This document shows, in pieces, positions 8,138 to 16,386 of a DNA stretch of 64,000 nt (positions are counted from its first letter, which is position 1; the number at the start of each line of letters is the position of its first letter). The position numbers and the translations under genes were made by a program. The stretch spans positions 868,001 to 932,000 of the forward strand of contig NZ_JBIEKE010000001.1 in assembly GCF_043497005.1 (NCBI RefSeq), read 5' to 3'. The notes below the pieces were generated by a model. The model was not told the origin of the DNA. It did no database searches and saw nothing but the letters and a program-made list of their open reading frames with translations. This DNA is from Halobacillus_A sp043497005. GTDB lineage: Bacteria > Bacillota > Bacilli > Bacillales > Halobacillaceae.

Positions 8138-8986
8138 ATGAAATCTATTTTACTAATCGGACAATCAAATATGGCAGGTAGAGGATTTATTGAGGATGTA
8201 GCGCCGATTTATAATGAGCATATAAATGTGTTGCGAAACGGTAGATGGCAAATGATGGCAGAACCGATTAATTTTGATCGCCACGTATCTGGTGTTGGTC
8301 CAGCAGCCTCTTTTGCTCAGACTTGGACGGAGGGTCATCCGGGTGAGTCTATTGGGTTGATACCATGTGCTGAAGGTGGAAGCTCTATTGATGAGTGGAC
8401 AATTGATGGACTATTAACGAGACATGCAATTTCTGAAGCAAAATTTGCTATGGAAACAAGTGAAATAGTGGGAATTCTGTGGCATCAAGGGGAAAGTGAC
8501 AGTTACGGAGAACGTTATAAGACGTATGAAGAAAAGTTGCTTTCATTATTTAAACATTTGAGAGAAGAATTGAATGCACCAGATATCCCGATTATTATCG
8601 GTGAGTTGGGACATTACCTTGGAGAAGTCGGATTTGGAAAAAGCGCTGTAGAATATAAACAAATCAACCAGATATTATCTAAAGTTGCTCATACCGAAAA
8701 AAATTGCTATTTTGTAACATCAAAAGGCTTAACAGCAAATCCAGATGGCATTCATATTAATGCTATCTCGCAAAGAAAATTTGGATTAAGATACCATGAA
8801 GCTTTTTCAAAACAAAAGCATATTTTAGATAGTTTAGACTTTGAGCAAGAATGGATTGAAAAGGCAGCAAAACGTGAACTAACTAAAAATGAACGTAGAT
8901 TTGTTCAAAGTACAAAGTTTGCTTTAGGCCAATTAAGTTTTGGGGAGTTTTCTATTAATATCTCCAATATTAATGAAAGTAAGTAA
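8138..8986 (+). CDS. SASA-type SGNH esterase (sialate O-acetylesterase domain)
   Basis: The protein of about 282 residues begins MKSILLIGQSNMAGRG, the GQSNMAG block that carries the Ser nucleophile of SASA (PF03629) carbohydrate esterases. WHQGESD and GIHINA, the latter supplying the catalytic His, follow in the usual order. The start at 8138 is preferred over an upstream in-frame ATG at 8111 because GAAAGAAGG precedes it at the right distance. There is no signal peptide, so it acts in the cytoplasm, perhaps removing acetyl groups from imported sugars. It is a single-gene unit between copies of the dispersed repeat. Confidence 0.85.
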   Translation: MKSILLIGQSNMAGRGFIEDVAPIYNEHINVLRNGRWQMMAEPINFDRHVSGVGPAASFAQTWTEGHPGESIGLIPCAEGGSSIDEWTIDGLLTRHAISEAKFAMETSEIVGILWHQGESDSYGERYKTYEEKLLSLFKHLREELNAPDIPIIIGELGHYLGEVGFGKSAVEYKQINQILSKVAHTEKNCYFVTSKGLTANPDGIHINAISQRKFGLRYHEAFSKQKHILDSLDFEQEWIEKAAKRELTKNERRFVQSTKFALGQLSFGEFSINISNINESK

Positions 8987-9121
8987 AACTAAAATGATAA
9001 ACAATCGGGCGCTTTTCTTGAATAAGGAGGCGTCTATTTGTATTGCATCTGGAAACACACTTAATAGGGATTAGAGTTATTTTAAGGTGAATAGTGAAGG
9101 ATTACACTTAAATAAAAGAAT

Positions 9122-9233
9122 AGCGTTAGTTGAAGATCTGCTTCAATATATCGAAATCAAGTCTGAAATACAGGAATCGCCCTCTATTAATGTTAAGGGC
9201 AGTATAGTTGAAGACTCGAATTCGAGATATTAA
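9122..9233. repeat. Dispersed repeat element, copy 3
   Basis: This is one of the fuller copies: gcgttagttgaagatct, then the left arm atatcgaaatcaagtct, an inner part with cgccct/agggc, and the right arm agactcgaattcgagatat. The surrounding gap 8987-9421 also carries a partial copy near 9008-9044 (gggcgcttttcttgaataag) and no gene. Confidence 0.65.
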
Positions 9234-9421
9234 CAGAAATGATTTACTCTTTTTGTAGAATTAGAGGAAAAGCGTTAAGCAATCAAGAATAAACTCTTTA
9301 GTAGACATATGATATAGGAGGGGGATGAAGATCCATTTTTTGATTGAAAGGGATGTGTAACTTTTTAATAGAAATTATGGATAATCAGAAGATAAATTTT
9401 CACACATAAGGAGATAAAACA

Positions 9422-9874
9422 ATGGAAAAAAACAAATTACTAAGAATGGATAATGTCGGCATCGTTGTAGAATCCCTTGATGACGCAATCTCTTTCTTCG
9501 AGGAAATTGGCTTGCACCTCGAAGGCCGAGCCACAGTCAAAGGGGAATGTGCTGGTCGCGTAACCGGATTGGGTTCTCAGAGCGTAGAGATTGCTATGAT
9601 GGTTACCCCAGATGGCCCCAGCCGACTTGAACTTTCGCGATTTCTCACCCCTCCTACTATATCAGATCACCGGATTGCTCCTGTAAACACCCTCGGTTAT
9701 ATGCGCGTCATGTTCACCGTTGAAGACATTGACGAAATGGTATCCAGGCTTAGTAAGTATGGTGCTCAACTTGTTGGCGAAGTTGTTCAGTACGAGGACT
9801 CGTATCGGCTCTGCTACATTCGTGGAATTGAAGGGCTTCTAATCGGTTTGGCAGAACAACTCGAAAAAAAATAA
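9422..9874 (+). CDS. VOC-superfamily (glyoxalase/dioxygenase-like) protein
   Basis: A 150-residue protein behind AAGGAGA. The two beta-alpha-beta-beta-beta modules of the vicinal-oxygen-chelate fold are visible: MDNVGIVVESLDDAISFFEEIGL at the N-terminus and YMRVMFTVEDIDEMVSRLSKYG in the middle, ending RLCYIRGIEGLLIGLAE. The metal-binding His at the first strand is Gly-Ile-Val here (NVGIVV), so the classic His is missing; it may be a binding protein rather than a metal enzyme. Single-gene unit in the accessory block. Confidence 0.85.
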   Translation: MEKNKLLRMDNVGIVVESLDDAISFFEEIGLHLEGRATVKGECAGRVTGLGSQSVEIAMMVTPDGPSRLELSRFLTPPTISDHRIAPVNTLGYMRVMFTVEDIDEMVSRLSKYGAQLVGEVVQYEDSYRLCYIRGIEGLLIGLAEQLEKK

Positions 9875-9986
9875 GAAAGTGAGGTTTTATTAAAATATCA
9901 CAGGGAAGGGCATGGTCTATTAAATAAAGCGGTTTGGAGAAATGTAGTTCAAAAATGTGATTTTATTAATTTGGAGGTAAGATTAG

Positions 9987-10738
9987 ATGAATATAAAATT
10001 TGATCAAAACAATGTCGTTATTAAACTCTGTATGAGTGGGATAAATATGGAGGATGGCGGAAATATTGAAGGTGCAACCACGATGTTCCATCAAGCATGG
10101 CACAAAGCAAAAGACGACTATGAAAGGTTTATTGCAGCTTATCATTTAGCTCGTAAACAAAAGAGTATTACAGACAAATTGAAATGGATGGAAACCTCTT
10201 TACAGTGTGCACTAAATATAAATGATGATAATGTTAAGAGTACATACTCAACGTTATATTTAAACATTGCCAAATGCTATGAGGAGTTGGGGGATTCTGA
10301 TAATGCACAAAGAAATTATGAATTGTCAAACTCATATCGCGGTGTACCTTCTGATAAAGGACCATTTTACCACGGGACAAAGGCAGATTTACAGGTTGGT
10401 GATTTGCTGAAAGCGGGGGGGGGGGATTCAAATTACAAACCTGGGCTTAAAATGAACCACATTTATTTCACTGCTAATACCAATGGTGCACGACTTGCAG
10501 CAGCATTAGCAAAAGGGAAAGGAAGAGAACGCGTTTATAAAATAGAACCAACAGGTGAATTTGAAAACGACCCAAATGTTACTGACAAAAGTTCCCGGGT
10601 AACTTAACACGATCTTATCGTTCTCAAGAACCTTTAAGAATTATTGGTGAAGAAACTGAGTGGGCAAAACTGACAACTATGGAGCGAAGTGAATGGCGGA
10701 AAAATTTAGCCAAAAACAATAGCGGAATTATAAACTGA
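9987..10738 (+). pseudogene. arr: Rifampin ADP-ribosyltransferase with TPR-like N-terminus, frameshifted
   Basis: Residues 1-120 look like a TPR-type helical domain (YHLARKQKSITDKLKWMETSL, TLYLNIAKCYEELGDSDNAQ). Then comes the Arr fold: GPFYHGTKADLQVGDLL, NHIYFTAN, RVYKIEPTGEFENDPNVTDK. Arr inactivates rifampin by ADP-ribosylation from NAD. After TDK the frame is lost at 10587-10590 (AAAA before GTTCCC) and stops at 10607, while the next frame continues FPGNLTRSYRSQEPLRIIG to a stop at 10738. One missing base explains it. An 11-G run sits inside the gene at 10415-10425. Start ATG follows TTGGAGGT. Confidence 0.85.
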
Positions 10739-10798
10739 AAATATTTAAAATGGAGTAAAATAGTTATTTTGTTTGCAATTACCAATATTCCGCAATTG

Positions 10799-10870
10799 GG
10801 TGCGTTAGTTTAAGATCTAATTCAAAATATCTCGAAGTCAATTCTTATGTATAAGGGGGCTTATCTTTGA
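10799..10870. repeat. Dispersed repeat element, copy 4
   Basis: Carries tgcgttagtttaagatct, then atctcgaagtcaattctt and agggggct, the same order of blocks as other copies. Further on, a 30-codon open stretch at about 10881-10973 looks like a fragment of a gene that I cannot identify. Confidence 0.6.
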
Positions 10871-10988
10871 CAAGCTTTCATGCCAAATGGAGGTGTTTTA
10901 GAAGAAATGAGATACTTTATACTTCATCAGGATATCTTTTCGGTTGAAGTAACTATTGATAAAAAGGAATAATAATGGGTGTAGTGAA

Positions 10989-11020
10989 GTTCTGTTCCAC
11001 AATGGAACAGAACCTTTTTT
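10989..11020. terminator. Rho-independent terminator
   Basis: GTTCTGTTCCA and TGGAACAGAAC form an 11-bp perfect stem with a three-base loop, followed by CTTTTTT. It would end transcripts coming from the arr side. The stretch 11021-11188 shows nothing else. Confidence 0.85.
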
Positions 11021-11188
11021 ATGCAACGATCAAAAGTAAATAGGAAAAGGTTTTCACCTTAAATTAAGATTAAGAATAGAGGGCCAAGCTCTCAATTAAA
11101 GTTTCCCTTCATTTTTTAAAATGGATCATTCCCATTTCTGTCGTAAAATCAAGGGGTTTTTGTAGACTTTTGTCGAACGAATGCAGGT

Positions 11189-11222
11189 AATATTTTGAAA
11201 ATATTTTTATTTTCAAAATATT
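11189..11222. promoter_or_regulatory. 14-bp perfect palindrome directly upstream of the ECF-S promoter
   Basis: AATATTTTGAAAAT and ATTTTCAAAATATT form a perfect inverted repeat with a six-base T-rich loop, one base before the -35 box. A weaker version of the same A/T sequence lies before the second promoter of the locus (about 14268-14300). It may act as an UP element or bind an activator. Confidence 0.5.
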
Positions 11223-11223
11223 G

Positions 11224-11252
11224 TTGAAATTACACACGACCCTATGTATAAT
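11224..11252 (+). promoter_or_regulatory. Promoter of the ECF-S / malic enzyme / FAH unit
   Basis: TTGAAA (11224-11229) and TATAAT (11247-11252) are 17 bases apart. A LacI-type operator begins nine bases downstream. The arrangement is repeated almost exactly upstream of the lacI gene. Confidence 0.85.
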
Positions 11253-11260
11253 TCAGTCTA

Positions 11261-11320
11261 AGAAAGCGTTTCCATATAACTTGATATGTAATAACTTAAC
11301 TGTTTGTGGAAACGTTTTTA
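11261..11320. promoter_or_regulatory. Pair of LacI-family operators
   Basis: AGAAAGCGTTTCCA (11261-11274) and TGGAAACGTTTTTA (11307-11320) are inverted versions of one another, about 46 bases centre to centre, straddling the transcript start. The same motif pair occurs at 14341-14354 and 14400-14412. They resemble CREs but miss the outer consensus bases, and the locus encodes its own LacI-family protein, so that is the likelier ligand. Confidence 0.7.
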
Positions 11321-11417
11321 TGTTAGAGGGATGTTCTACAAAAAATTGTTTTGAGGGGGTGGGTCTAAAAGGAGGATTGACTATCGCTTTCATAATAGAG
11401 GAGGGACATAACGAATT

Positions 11418-12035
11418 ATGATGAAAAAGAATTCTAGTTTCATTGTTGCGATGATTCCAGCTGGTATTGCACTGAACTGGGTGGCTAACTCCATAGTAGA
11501 GATGCTGAAGCTGCCATTGTTTCTGAATAATATCGGAACGGTACTAAATGCCATAGTCTTAGGCCCGCTTTGGGGTGCGGCGACCGCTTTAATGACCAAT
11601 GTAATTTTAGCTCTTATTGTGCGATGGACGTACTTACCTTTTGCTCTTGTCGGAATATTTGTCGCTTTTTTAGCCTACTTCTTCTATAAAAAAGGGTGGT
11701 TTAAGAAAGCTTGGAAAGTCATGACGGCGGGTGCCGTGACGGGGATTTTAGCTTCAGCCGTGGCCACCGTCATTTCGGTGTATGCTTTTGGCGGATTTTC
11801 TGGACATACCGTGGATGTATTGACAGCAGGATTGATCGCTTCTGGGCAGGAAATTTTCAACGCCGCTTTTGTTGCGAACATTCCGGGAACGGTCGCTGAC
11901 AAATTATTGACGTTCTACATCGTATGGATGATTCTTAAAATCTTTCCGGTCCGATTCCTTCCAAATGCCAAAGACATCAGAGAGAAAATCGGAATTGCCC
12001 CGAAGAACAGTGTAGGCAAAAAGAAAACGGCATAA
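11418..12035 (+). CDS. ECF transporter substrate-binding (S) component
   Basis: The 205-residue protein has about six membrane helices and the small Ala/Gly-rich helices typical of S components: NWVANSIVEMLKLPLFLNN, TVLNAIVLGPLWGAATALMTN, and a Lys-rich C-terminal tail. S components capture a small molecule and dock on the T component and two ATPases; these are encoded at 15493-18112. The separation from ecfT by three genes is unusual, but both blocks share a promoter/operator design. The substrate is not readable directly; the downstream enzymes suggest a nucleoside. ATG follows AGAGGAGGGA. The gap to the next gene holds GGAAAAGGA/TCCTTTTCC as an inverted repeat. Confidence 0.8.
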   Translation: MMKKNSSFIVAMIPAGIALNWVANSIVEMLKLPLFLNNIGTVLNAIVLGPLWGAATALMTNVILALIVRWTYLPFALVGIFVAFLAYFFYKKGWFKKAWKVMTAGAVTGILASAVATVISVYAFGGFSGHTVDVLTAGLIASGQEIFNAAFVANIPGTVADKLLTFYIVWMILKIFPVRFLPNAKDIREKIGIAPKNSVGKKKTA

Positions 12036-12222
12036 AAAAGAACATCAATACAATTTAATCTGGGAAATCGAGTTGTATGATGCTCCAATTACTTACTTGT
12101 AAGGATATAGAAAAAGAGAGTAGAAATCAAAAGTTATGACTTGGTTGAATGTGTGGAAAAGGATCGAATTCGTTTTTTAACCTATTGGGTCCTTTTCCCT
12201 CTATAAAGAGGAGGGGTGGCCG

Positions 12223-13431
12223 TTGGATTTGCGAAGAGATGCTTTGGAGCTCCATCACAAATACCGTGGAAAACTTAGTGTGGAAGTGAAGGTGCCAGTG
12301 GAAAGTAAGGAAGACTTGAGCTTAGTTTATTCCCCGGGAGTCGCAGAACCTTGTAAGGAAATCCATGAGAATGAAGAAGCTATCTACGATTATACCATTA
12401 GAGGAAATCTAGTTGGCGTCGTCACAAATGGAACCGCAGTTTTAGGGCTTGGTGATATAGGGGCTGGGGCTTCCTACCCTGTGATGGAAGGCAAAGCTGC
12501 ATTATTTAAGCTGTTTGCTGACGTAGATGCCTTTCCGATCTGTATTGACCGTAAAGATCCTGATGCATTCATCGATGCTGTGAAGGCGTTAGAAACGACC
12601 TTTGGAGGAATAAACCTCGAAGATATTTCCGCCCCCAACTGCTTTTACATTGAAGAAAAATTGAAAAATGATCTTCAAATCCCTGTTTTTCATGATGACC
12701 AGCACGGGACGGCTATCGTGACTGCGGCCGGATTGATCAATGCTTTGAAAGTCGTTCAAAAGAAATTAGAGCATGTGAAAGTCGTCATCAATGGAGCCGG
12801 AGCAGCGGGGATCGCTGTTGTCAAACTGCTCGTGAATATGGGAGTCGGGGAGATCATCCTTTGTGATTCAAAAGGTGCGATCTACGAAGGCCGTCATTAT
12901 CGGATGAATCCTCTAAAAGAGGAGGTCGCTGCCATGACCAATGAAACAAGGGTGACAGGAGAGTTATCAGAGGTTTTGGAAGAGGCGGATGTCTTTATCG
13001 GCGTTTCTGTTGCAGGAGCTTTGACCAAGGAAATGGTGGTTTCAATGAATCGTGACCCTGTAATTTTTGCAATGGCTAATCCCATACCAGAAATCATGCC
13101 AGAGGAAGCTGGAAAGGCCGGTGTCGCAGTGATGGGTACAGGGAGATCTGATTTTCCGAATCAAATCAATAATGTATTAGCATTTCCGGGAATTTTCAAA
13201 GGTGCCTTGAGTGTTTCGGCGAAAGAAATCAATGAAGAGATGAAGGTTGCTGCTGTGGAAGCCATTGCTTCTTTAGTAGATCACGACCGATTGAATAAAG
13301 ATTATGTCATACCTGACCCATTAGACGACCGTGTTGTCGATCAAGTGTCAAGAGCTGTAGCCGATGCTGCCATCCAGAGCGGCGTAGCCAGAAAGGTTAA
13401 AATGACGGATAAAGTGGAGGTTAAGCGATGA
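12223..13431 (+). CDS. NAD(P)-dependent malic enzyme
   Basis: A 402-residue short-type malic enzyme: VYSPGVAEPC, GLGDIGAGASYPVMEGK with catalytic Lys, FHDDQHGTAIV for metal binding, GAGAAGIAVVK for NAD(P), and FAMANPIPEI. It converts malate to pyruvate and CO2. The start is a TTG nine bases after GAGGAGG. Its stop overlaps the next gene. Its presence beside a nucleoside-degrading locus, and upstream of a decayed malate synthase G, suggests a role in disposing of a two-carbon product by way of glyoxylate and malate. That link is inference. Confidence 0.92.
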   Translation: MDLRRDALELHHKYRGKLSVEVKVPVESKEDLSLVYSPGVAEPCKEIHENEEAIYDYTIRGNLVGVVTNGTAVLGLGDIGAGASYPVMEGKAALFKLFADVDAFPICIDRKDPDAFIDAVKALETTFGGINLEDISAPNCFYIEEKLKNDLQIPVFHDDQHGTAIVTAAGLINALKVVQKKLEHVKVVINGAGAAGIAVVKLLVNMGVGEIILCDSKGAIYEGRHYRMNPLKEEVAAMTNETRVTGELSEVLEEADVFIGVSVAGALTKEMVVSMNRDPVIFAMANPIPEIMPEEAGKAGVAVMGTGRSDFPNQINNVLAFPGIFKGALSVSAKEINEEMKVAAVEAIASLVDHDRLNKDYVIPDPLDDRVVDQVSRAVADAAIQSGVARKVKMTDKVEVKR

Positions 13432-14207
13432 AATTTTTGCGGTTTACGATCGAAGGAGAGAAGAAAACAGGGATATTTGAAGATGGACTGGTGAAAGAAA
13501 TTTCAGGGGATATCTTTAAAACCTGGGGGTATACAGGTGAAACCTATTCAACAGAAGAAATCGAATGGTTGGTTCCCTTAGAGCCGAATCAAGTGATAGG
13601 GATCGGAGCGAATTTTGTAACTGAGGTAGACGACCTGCCGAAAGAAGGACCCGATATGCCGGTTTTCTTTTTCAAGCCGAACAGCTCTGTCATTGGTCCC
13701 TCTGACGCCATTCAAATCCCTGAAACCGTCGACGAAGTAAAGTTTGAGTCCGAACTGGCTGTTGTTATTGGGAAAAAAGCGAGTGGACTAACAGAAGAGG
13801 AAGTCATGGATCATATTTTCGGTTATACCATTGGGAATGATGTGACGGCTCCTCAATATTTCCATGAGAACGGTCATTGGACGCTGGGTAAATCATTCGA
13901 TACGTTCACTCCTCTAGGGCCAGTGGTAGAAACAGAGTTTGACCACACGAAGGCCGTTGTAGAAGCTTATCATAATGGAGAGAGAAAGCAGAGCAGTTCT
14001 ACAAAATTAATGATCGTCACAATAGAACGGATGATTTCGTATTTGAGCAAAGTGATGACACTACAACCTGGGGATCTCATTCTCACAGGGAGTCCGGTTG
14101 GAGCAGAGTTTTTGAAAGAGAATGATGAAATAGAATGCCGGATCGAAGAGATCGGTTCTCTTAGGAACCCTGTAAGTAAGGTGAAGCAGAAGACAAGCGT
14201 TTCCTAA
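13428..14207 (+). CDS. FAH-family hydrolase/decarboxylase
   Basis: The 259-residue protein shows the fumarylacetoacetate-hydrolase C-terminal fold: VFFFKPNSSVIGP, then KFESELAVVIGKKA with the paired metal-binding Glu residues, NDVTAPQ with the metal-binding Asp, and DLILTGSPVG near the end. Relatives act as acylpyruvases, oxaloacetate decarboxylases or tautomerases, or as enzymes of catechol-derived acid breakdown. Coupled to malic enzyme (ATGA overlap), an oxaloacetate- or acylpyruvate-related activity is plausible. The reaction cannot be fixed from sequence. Confidence 0.85.
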   Translation: MKFLRFTIEGEKKTGIFEDGLVKEISGDIFKTWGYTGETYSTEEIEWLVPLEPNQVIGIGANFVTEVDDLPKEGPDMPVFFFKPNSSVIGPSDAIQIPETVDEVKFESELAVVIGKKASGLTEEEVMDHIFGYTIGNDVTAPQYFHENGHWTLGKSFDTFTPLGPVVETEFDHTKAVVEAYHNGERKQSSSTKLMIVTIERMISYLSKVMTLQPGDLILTGSPVGAEFLKENDEIECRIEEIGSLRNPVSKVKQKTSVS

Positions 14208-14300
14208 GTCTCTTTCAACTCCTTTATAAAAACGTTTCTACATCTCTAACAAGATTCACACAAAGAATGTAGAAAAAATATCTTTATTTTCTGAAAATTA

Positions 14301-14412
14301 TTGAAATAACCCCTTCCTTTCCTGTATAATAGACACAATTAGAAAGCGTTTGCATGCGATGCTGTAAGAGGTTGAAGCTAATTTTTTATCTATTTGCATA
14401 AAAACGTTTCCA
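14301..14412 (+). promoter_or_regulatory. lacI-ecf-nucleoside operon promoter with operator pair
   Basis: TTGAAA (14301-14306) and TATAAT (14325-14330) are 18 bases apart. AGAAAGCGTTTGCA starts at 14341, and AAAAACGTTTCCA at 14400. A further half-site, AAAAACGTTTCTA, lies upstream at about 14228-14240. The order of boxes copies the promoter at 11224-11320, which suggests one regulon with autoregulation of the LacI protein. Confidence 0.8.
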
Positions 14413-14433
14413 TAATGATAGGAAGTGGTGACA

Positions 14434-15471
14434 ATGACTACGATCAAAGATGTAGCTAAAGCGGCAAACGTATCCATCTCCACGGTTTCGAGAGTGTTGA
14501 ATAATAGTGGATACTGCAGCGGAAGCACGAGGGAAAAAGTGTATAAAGCGGTAGAAGAACTAAAGTTTCAGAAGAGCATGGTTGCAACGGCCATGATTAA
14601 GAAAAAAACCTCGACCCTCGGGTTGATCATTCCAGATATTAAAAACATCTTCTATGGAGAATTGACGCGGGCCATTGAGGATCAGGCTCATCAACATGGC
14701 TTTAACGTGATCTTATGTAATACGGACAATGATTTGGAAAAAGAAGCGGAATACCTGAATTTTCTGTTGAGAAAAGGCATTGATGGCATCATTTTTTCCA
14801 CACCTGAAATAAATGATAGGAACATCAAAGAGGTCATGAAGAACCGGCCCGATCTCCCAATGATTTTATTAGGAAGCCAAGTGGAAAACGTCAAGTTAGA
14901 TGAAGTCCTGGTGGATAACTTTGAAGGAGGCTATCAAGCCACCGAGCACCTTTTAGAGTATGGGCATCAGAGGATTGGCTATATTGGTGGACAGAAAGAT
15001 TCTTATGCCACGGTGGAAAGGTATAAAGGTTATTGTAAAGCGCTTGAAGATCATAGTCTTCAACCCACAGATCATTATGTGCGGTTGGATGAATTCAAAA
15101 TCCATAGCGGGTACCACAAAGGGAAAGAATTGTTGGCCCTTCCTGACCGGCCCACAGCCATCTTCGCAGGAAATGATGCCATTGCGGTCGGGGTTTACAA
15201 GGCAGCAAGGGAACTGGACATTTCTATTCCGGAGGAACTTTCTGTAATCGGTTTTGACGACTCTCAATTCGCGGAAATTGTGGCTCCTGAATTGACGACG
15301 ATCCAAACCCCAACGGCGGATATGGGAGAGAAGACCGTTGAATTGGTTGTCAAAATCATAACGGAAGGCAAGAATTTCAAGGAAACGATCACTTTTCAGC
15401 CGACGCTGATCGAACGGGGATCAACAACAGTGTTAAATGATAACCATCTCGTACAGAAATACCCATCCTAA
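14434..15471 (+). CDS. LacI-family transcriptional regulator
   Basis: About 345 residues. The N-terminal helix-turn-helix is clear (TTIKDVAKAANVSISTVSRVLN), followed by a periplasmic-binding-like sensor domain (LGLIIPDIKNIFYGELTRAIED ... PTAIFAGNDAIAVGVYKAA ... SVIGFDDS). ATG at 14434 is chosen over a GTG nine bases earlier because AGGAAG lies eight bases before it. It is the first gene of the transporter/nucleoside operon and most probably represses both promoters of the locus. Its ligand is expected to be a nucleoside or pentose phosphate of the pathway. Confidence 0.92.
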   Translation: MTTIKDVAKAANVSISTVSRVLNNSGYCSGSTREKVYKAVEELKFQKSMVATAMIKKKTSTLGLIIPDIKNIFYGELTRAIEDQAHQHGFNVILCNTDNDLEKEAEYLNFLLRKGIDGIIFSTPEINDRNIKEVMKNRPDLPMILLGSQVENVKLDEVLVDNFEGGYQATEHLLEYGHQRIGYIGGQKDSYATVERYKGYCKALEDHSLQPTDHYVRLDEFKIHSGYHKGKELLALPDRPTAIFAGNDAIAVGVYKAARELDISIPEELSVIGFDDSQFAEIVAPELTTIQTPTADMGEKTVELVVKIITEGKNFKETITFQPTLIERGSTTVLNDNHLVQKYPS

Positions 15472-15492
15472 CTTTATGAAGGAGGAAAAAGC

Positions 15493-16386
15493 GTGAATAG
15501 TTTGTACCTGCCCAAAGATAGTTTGATTCACAGCTTGGACCCAAGGACGAAAATGATTTTTGTAGCATTTGTCGTTGCCAGTTCATTTATTATGAATGAG
15601 CCGGCCCTCCAACTCTTATTGTTGGTTGCTCTTTTTCCGCTCGTCGTTATAGCGAAACTCGTAAAGCCCTATTTGATTTCCATTCAATTCCTGCTGCTCT
15701 TTGCTGTCCTCATCATGACCGTTCATGGAATCTATAATCCGATAGGTGTCACACCAGTATTTGAAATTTTTGGAGGCTTGACTTTTAAGTATGAGTCTAT
15801 GGTTTATGCGTCTGTGATGTCTTTCAGAATTCTGGTTATCGGTACAGGTGCTGTTCTCTTCGTCATGACGACCCACCCATCTGACATGGCTTCAGCACTT
15901 GTGAAATGGAAAGTCCCTCATTCTTTTGCGTTTATCTTATTATCAACCTTCCAGATCATCCCGATCATAGCCCGTGAAGCGAAAATCGTTATGGAGGCCC
16001 AGCAGGCGAGATGTCTCGATGTGAAAGGAAACATTATTCAACGTGTGAAGAATTTAGTCCCCATGTTTGCTCCATTGTTTATCATTACATTTATGAAAGT
16101 GCACCAACTTTCTTACGTTCTTGAATGCAGAGCCTTTAGTAGAAAAGGAAACAAAACAAGCCTCCGCGAGACGAATATTGGATCCCTCGATTATTCTTTC
16201 CTCCTTGGGATGCTTGCTGTACTGGTCTTTGAAATATACTTGAAGTTGTTCATGACGGGATCCTTGCAATGGACAACAGACGCTCTATTAACCTATTCCC
16301 TTATTGGAACTTGGGTCGTATGCGGGCTTATGCTCATTAAGTTCCTGGTCAAAAGAGTCCAAGGGAAATTCGGAGGTGTGAATTGA
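15493..16386 (+). CDS. ecfT: ECF transporter transmembrane (T) component
   Basis: A 297-residue membrane protein beginning with the family signature SLIHSLDPRTKM, followed by four to five helices and a cytoplasmic region with EAQQARCLDVKG and LECRAFSRKG, the two Ala-Arg-Gly-type coupling motifs that touch the ATPases (the second reads CRAFSRKG). GTG start after GGAGGAAAAA. It ends in TGATG overlap with the ATPase gene. Together with the S component and two ATPases it forms a complete ECF importer. Confidence 0.92.
   Translation: MNSLYLPKDSLIHSLDPRTKMIFVAFVVASSFIMNEPALQLLLLVALFPLVVIAKLVKPYLISIQFLLLFAVLIMTVHGIYNPIGVTPVFEIFGGLTFKYESMVYASVMSFRILVIGTGAVLFVMTTHPSDMASALVKWKVPHSFAFILLSTFQIIPIIAREAKIVMEAQQARCLDVKGNIIQRVKNLVPMFAPLFIITFMKVHQLSYVLECRAFSRKGNKTSLRETNIGSLDYSFLLGMLAVLVFEIYLKLFMTGSLQWTTDALLTYSLIGTWVVCGLMLIKFLVKRVQGKFGGVN

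Noticed and set aside
11261..11320. The AAAGCGTTT sites as ordinary CREs for CcpA
   Set aside because: They miss conserved outer bases of the CRE consensus, occur as pairs at two promoters of the same locus, and the locus encodes its own LacI-family protein. CcpA binding is not excluded.
11221..11421. A 66-codon frame upstream of the ECF-S gene
   Set aside because: It covers the promoter, both operators and the RBS of the next gene and has no RBS of its own.
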